A stretch of DNA of 19,537 bases, taken from assembly GCA_964523405.1 (NCBI GenBank), contig CAZGAQ010000058.1, positions 1-19,537 on the forward strand, read 5' to 3'. Positions 16,413 through 19,537 of this stretch are shown in pieces; position 1 is the stretch's first letter, and every line of letters starts with the position of its first letter. The notes beneath the pieces were generated by a model, which was not told the origin of the DNA, ran no database searches, and saw nothing but the letters and a program-made list of their open reading frames with translations. The position numbers and the translations under genes were made by a program. This stretch comes from CAZGAQ01 sp964523405 (lineage in GTDB: Bacteria; Planctomycetota; Phycisphaerae; UBA1845; Fen-1342).

Positions 16413-16533
16413 GGGTGCCCTTGACTCCTTGGTCGAACGCGCGATGAGTCGAGTGTGTTCGCATTGCCGGCCCGCGTCGGCCTCCTCGCGACGGAAGCGG
16501 CCGCGCGCACCAAACCACTGGGTACAGCCCGGC

Positions 16534-17211
16534 TCAGGCGAGCGGATAGCCGATTGCCTCCGCGTCGCGTGCGACTTCCTCGAAGCTGCGCTGGGCACCC
16601 AAGTCGGTGGCCAGGGCTCTATCCAGCGGTACCCAGTCGAAGACCGCCTTGATCGCCTGCCGTGGAAGCGGCCAGCCCAGGGCATCCACCGCCCAGTCGG
16701 CGTATACGTCTGCGTCGCCGAGGAGTACCTCCATGTTCGGCACGACCTGCTCCAGCAGCTCCGGCTCCCGCCGTATCGCTTCCGGAATCCACCATGAGCC
16801 GGACTGCGGTCTCCAGAGGCAGAAGGTCGTGTAGCGCGGTACTTTCGCAGCCTCCGGCTCGTCCATGAGTGTGCGGATCGTGTCTGGGATCGGGGAGACT
16901 TCCCGCGATACCTCGTCCGCAAGATCGCGTGCGGCCCGGCACTGCCGATACACTTCCTTGACCACGCCCCGGACGCCGACGCCGGCCTCGCAGAAGAGCA
17001 TCGAGAAGAAGTCCCCCTGCGTGTTATCCATGTACCCGAGTCGGACAGGTGGCCGCCAGTCGCGCACGAACTGGAAGGTCCGGACGTATCGGCTCAGGCG
17101 CGACCCATCGCACTGCGCCGCCTCGATCACGGCCGCGGACTGGAAGGCCCGTTCGATCATGTCAGGGGCGGGAAGCTGCAGGAGGTTCGACAATGCGATT
17201 TCAGTCCTCAT
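16534..17211 (-). CDS. Uncharacterised cytoplasmic protein, candidate immunity protein
   Basis: The product is 225 residues from the ATG at 17211; a GTG at 17235 would add 8, and neither has a clear ribosome site. There is no signal peptide or membrane span. The core contains GYMDNTQGDFFSMLFCEAG (about 59-77), then a VSPIPDTIRTLMDEPEA stretch and YTTFCLWRPQSGSWW. This order of a GDFF-type strand, a short helix before EP, and FCLWR resembles a family of small alpha/beta proteins often seen next to bacterial toxin genes, though I cannot name it with certainty. It sits between the DUF2019-like gene and the Cys-rich gene on the same strand, with gaps of 162 and 121 bp. I infer, without proof, that it protects against a toxin of the Rhs type. 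Confidence 0.7.
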   Translation of the reverse strand: MRTEIALSNLLQLPAPDMIERAFQSAAVIEAAQCDGSRLSRYVRTFQFVRDWRPPVRLGYMDNTQGDFFSMLFCEAGVGVRGVVKEVYRQCRAARDLADEVSREVSPIPDTIRTLMDEPEAAKVPRYTTFCLWRPQSGSWWIPEAIRREPELLEQVVPNMEVLLGDADVYADWAVDALGWPLPRQAIKAVFDWVPLDRALATDLGAQRSFEEVARDAEAIGYPLA

Positions 17212-17342
17212 GCGATTCGACACCCGAAGTTCCACATGACGTTATTCTACTCCCGGTGCGTCGCGTGTGGGCGATCCGGCCGCAGAACGGCATGGCCAGG
17301 ACCACGCGTACGCCACTCGGGTCCAACGATGTCGGTGCGTCC

Positions 17343-17356
17343 GCTCACGCGTGAGC
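17343..17356. promoter_or_regulatory. Perfect 14-bp palindrome in the immunity-gene spacer
   Basis: GCTCACGCGTGAGC is fully self-complementary. It lies in the gap between the DUF2019-like gene (ends 17374) and the next minus-strand gene (starts 17211). It could be an operator or part of a promoter that lets the downstream immunity genes be expressed without the toxin. Confidence 0.35.
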
Positions 17357-17373
17357 ACAGCCGGTGAAACCGT

Positions 17374-17730
17374 TCACACGTCGTCCAGATGCCAATCTCC
17401 TTCTTTCCATCGTTCCAGGCATTGCGAAGCCCCGAACGCGGCGATGCCCTGCCCGTGCTTCGCGACCTCTTCCAACACACGTTTCGCCTCCGCATGTTTG
17501 TAGCGTAGCAGATACGCTGCGGCCATCGCGCGGACGTCATCGCGCGGATCTGCCAGCAACGCGGCAAGCGCCTCGCGGCCGGCATCTCCCGCGCGCTGCA
17601 GTTCGCGCCATGCACGCACGCGGCGTTTAGCCCACCTATTGCCGCTACGCGCATCAGTCTGCTGCAGGGCCTGTTTTTGCTGCATGACGCACTCTGCAAA
17701 GTCGCTTACCACGGATGACAAGCTCCTCAT
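17374..17730 (-). CDS. DUF2019-like HEAT-type protein, probable cognate immunity protein
   Basis: The 118-residue product is all-helical, with a HEAT-like repeat at its centre: EALAALLADPRDDVRAMAAA (about 53-72) and EAKRVLEEVA (81-90), ending in CLERWKEGDWHLDDV. This pattern matches the DUF2019 family as I know it, which is frequently found beside Rhs and other polymorphic toxins. The ATG at 17730 overlaps the toxin stop codon as ATGA, with AAGG 9 bases upstream inside the toxin gene; an ATG two codons earlier (17736) is also possible. Overlap with a toxin gene is the classic placing of the cognate immunity gene, so it probably binds and blocks the toxin tip. No signal peptide, so it should act in the cytoplasm. 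Confidence 0.8.
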   Translation of the reverse strand: MRSLSSVVSDFAECVMQQKQALQQTDARSGNRWAKRRVRAWRELQRAGDAGREALAALLADPRDDVRAMAAAYLLRYKHAEAKRVLEEVAKHGQGIAAFGASQCLERWKEGDWHLDDV

Positions 17731-19391
17731 GGCCATAGACCTTCTTGGACGTTGTTGATCGCTCTTCTCCCAAAGTCGGAATTGAACTGGAACGACTTCT
17801 GCTCGAGCCACGCTCTGACTGTCATCGTCGTGGATCCGGTTATGTCTTCGCGAACGGACGAGTCGAAGCGATTCAGGTCAATGTTCGTACATCCCGACAC
17901 AGCCACCACGTTCTTCGTGTTCTGTATCCATGTTACCGTGAACTTCTTTACTTTGCACTGCTCGACGATGTGGTGCCACACCTTGCCAGCTCTAGGTGAG
18001 CCCATGTAGCGCGTGAGAGCAGAGAACGATAGAAATCCTTCACCGCCGCCAATCCTGACCATCTTGCAGCCTGCGGAAATGCCGGCCTGCGCGAAGTTCG
18101 CTGCCATCTGTCCCCCCACCCACACAGCACCGGCAGCCAGAATAGCCGTACGTATTCGCTGGGTCGTCTGGAGCGATGTCAGCGTATCGTCGATGGTCTC
18201 GTTGGTTGCGTTAGCGGCGAAGTCCTCAAGCTCCAGATTCCTATCACCAATGAACTCGGCGAGTCCCTTCATGGCGCCAACAAGACTGAGACCAATGTCG
18301 ATATTGCTCTTGTCGATGTCCTCACTGAATGATGCTGCGCCACTAAGTTCGATGATGGAGAACAAGCCTGTCGCATCGAGGCTGCGGGTTCGATTGCTCC
18401 GCTCATACGCATAGACACTTATGCCGTCCATCCCCATGTCACTCCAGTCGCACGAAGCGAGCGAGTTTGTTAGGGCGACACCAAGGCTCGCGCTCCCAAG
18501 GGATGGAGCACCTGTCCCAGCTAAGTCCCGCTGCACGAGCCGCCCGAGTTCGGGGCTGTACCAGCGGTTGCGGTTGTAGTAGAGGCCGACGGCGCGGTGG
18601 GCGGTGGCCGGGTCGTCCGGCTGCAGGGCGCGGTCATAGACCGAGTCGGTCGCCCAGACGCAGAAGCGCTCGAAGAACAGGCCCTGGTGGCCGATGCGGT
18701 TTACCAGGTCGGCCGGCGCACTCGCCGACACGTCGGCCGCGACCGTCGTGCCGTACGGCTCGTACTGATACTGCAGCCAGACGTTCTCGGCGCGGGGGCT
18801 GACGTTCGGGCGGACGAGGGCCACGACGTTGTAGTTGGCATCCTGGAGGTAGTAGACCGGTCCGGCCCAACCCGCCGGCTGCGAACCCCCGCCACCGGGT
18901 AGAGTGCCGCCATCCCCGCCGGGCGGCGTGCCACCCGCGGCCGGGGGCGGTTCGTCACCCAGATCGGGGAGGGTGCCGCCGTCGAGTTCGGCGTTGGCCG
19001 GGACGGCGGCGTCGCAGTTCTCCAGCCCGGCGGCATTCAGGCCCGCTTCGGGGGCGGCGGGGAGATAGCGGTACTGGCAGAGGATCTCGTCGACGTAGCC
19101 GGGGCCCCAGACATACTCGCGGATGCGGGACTGGCTGGTCGTCTCGCGGATGCGCCGGACGCCGTCGTAGTAGTACGCTTCGACTTCCCCGCCGTCGTTG
19201 CGGTCCTGCCGATACGTCTGGATCAGGCGGCCCAGGCCGTCGTAGAGGAATGCCGCGAGCAGGGGGCCGGGGACGGCGTTGGGGACCAGCTGGCCCCACT
19301 GCGCCCGGGTGGCCCCCGGCGTGGCACTCGTGATGAAGCTGGCGGCCGTGAGGTAGACGAGGCCGCCCGTCTCCGGGGCCTGGGCCAGCAA
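17727..19391 (-). CDS. C-terminal Rhs/YD-repeat protein with HNH-like toxin tip (N-terminus missing)
   Basis: The 554-residue frame has YD-repeat pieces (FLYDGLGRLIQTYRQDRN, EAYYYDGVRRIRE), a Pro/Gly-rich insert (about 145-172), and the core end VGLYYNRNRWYSPELGRLVQRD (268-289), SVYAYERSN and DATGL (339-343). Full Rhs proteins usually exceed 1,000 residues, so most of the repeat shell and all export signals are missing. The only start is a TTG at 19391; an in-frame TAG lies 11 codons upstream. After DATGL comes a distinct tip of about 210 residues ending with KVWHHIVEQ (470-478), IQNTKNVVAV (489-498), TVRAWLEQKSFQFNSDFG. This resembles His-Asn-His nuclease toxins, which cut nucleic acid in rival cells. 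At the expected third histidine I see TNIDLN (N503), so activity is uncertain. GC content drops in the tip. The likely immunity gene overlaps its stop. Confidence 0.8.
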   Translation of the reverse strand: MLAQAPETGGLVYLTAASFITSATPGATRAQWGQLVPNAVPGPLLAAFLYDGLGRLIQTYRQDRNDGGEVEAYYYDGVRRIRETTSQSRIREYVWGPGYVDEILCQYRYLPAAPEAGLNAAGLENCDAAVPANAELDGGTLPDLGDEPPPAAGGTPPGGDGGTLPGGGGSQPAGWAGPVYYLQDANYNVVALVRPNVSPRAENVWLQYQYEPYGTTVAADVSASAPADLVNRIGHQGLFFERFCVWATDSVYDRALQPDDPATAHRAVGLYYNRNRWYSPELGRLVQRDLAGTGAPSLGSASLGVALTNSLASCDWSDMGMDGISVYAYERSNRTRSLDATGLFSIIELSGAASFSEDIDKSNIDIGLSLVGAMKGLAEFIGDRNLELEDFAANATNETIDDTLTSLQTTQRIRTAILAAGAVWVGGQMAANFAQAGISAGCKMVRIGGGEGFLSFSALTRYMGSPRAGKVWHHIVEQCKVKKFTVTWIQNTKNVVAVSGCTNIDLNRFDSSVREDITGSTTMTVRAWLEQKSFQFNSDFGRRAINNVQEGLWP

Positions 19392-19487
19392 CTCACAGTC
19401 GACGCAGGACGGGGAGGCCGGCTACCATGCCGACTCACAACGCCACGCGGCCCGCCGGACGAGGGTCCGAGCGAGCCGCGGGGATCA

Positions 19488-19537
19488 GTTTTCACGCCGG
19501 TTTCGGGCGATTGTCATCTATCCGCGGGGCCGTCGAC
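19488..19537 (+). repeat. Imperfect 50-bp direct repeat, right copy
   Basis: Matches 15754-15803 at 44 of 50 positions in the same orientation and ends exactly at the window edge, so the repeat may extend further. It lies about 100 bp upstream of the truncated Rhs frame, where the missing Rhs N-terminus would be expected. Confidence 0.85.

Noticed and set aside
15924..16922. 332-residue version of the Cys-rich protein
   Set aside because: The first 170 residues are an Arg/Ser-rich shadow of the neighbouring gene; the ATG at 16412 has a ribosome site and starts the ordered part.
1..19537. CRISPR arrays, tRNA, rRNA or transposase genes
   Set aside because: I saw no regularly spaced repeats, tRNA-like T-loop with matching acceptor arms, rRNA sequence or transposase motif. 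The repeats found are one 552-bp tandem duplication, one 50-bp pair and a few very short ones.
15754..19537. The 50-bp repeats as transposon ends or prophage attachment sites
   Set aside because: They are direct rather than inverted, no transposase or integrase lies between them, and they do not sit in a tRNA gene. Plain direct repeats are all the sequence supports.

Overview
The window looks like chromosomal DNA from a high-GC member of the Planctomycetota, possibly a Phycisphaerae-like lineage. The main evidence is a Sigma70_ECF-type sigma factor followed directly by a one-pass Ser/Thr protein kinase. A secreted GH38 glycosidase, a lipoprotein with PKD-like, thrombospondin-3-like and tandem lectin-like domains, and a second ECF sigma with a membrane anti-sigma partner fit the same picture. 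The phylum call is an inference; no rRNA or tRNA is present to confirm it.

Layout. Positions 1-3540 (minus strand) hold a probable four-gene run: a HEAT-like helical repeat protein, a small membrane protein that overlaps it by ATGA, an RpoE-like ECF sigma factor, and an overlapping anti-sigma factor cut off by the window edge. Positions 3697-8071 (plus) carry a class 1B dihydroorotate dehydrogenase (pyrD) and a large exported GH38 alpha-mannosidase-like enzyme. Positions 8118-8555 (minus) encode a lone receiver domain that looks like the 3' remnant of a hybrid histidine kinase, followed by about 600 bp without a convincing gene. Positions 9163-10773 (minus) encode the lectin-like lipoprotein. 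Divergent from it, 11070-13984 (plus) encode the ECF sigma factor and the kinase, whose large C-terminal region should lie outside the cytoplasm. Positions 14409-15731 (plus) encode a membrane-anchored calcineurin-like phosphoesterase.

The last part, 15732-19537 (minus strand), is a polymorphic-toxin module. It has the C-terminal end of an Rhs/YD-repeat protein with an HNH-like toxin tip, an overlapping DUF2019-like gene, and two more small immunity-like genes. The module is bracketed by two imperfect 50-bp direct repeats (15754-15803 and 19488-19537; 44/50 identical). The Rhs core is very GC-rich, but the tip and its neighbours are visibly less so, which suggests cassette acquisition.

The observations most worth a second look are: the repeat-bracketed Rhs-tip/immunity island with a truncated Rhs N-terminus and a possibly altered HNH site; a 274-bp stretch of perfect identity inside otherwise 12%-diverged tandem lectin-domain repeats, which resembles intragenic gene conversion; and the divergent lectin-lipoprotein / sigma / kinase locus with an inverted repeat in its control region. 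All similarity statements come from reading motifs by eye; no database search was run.
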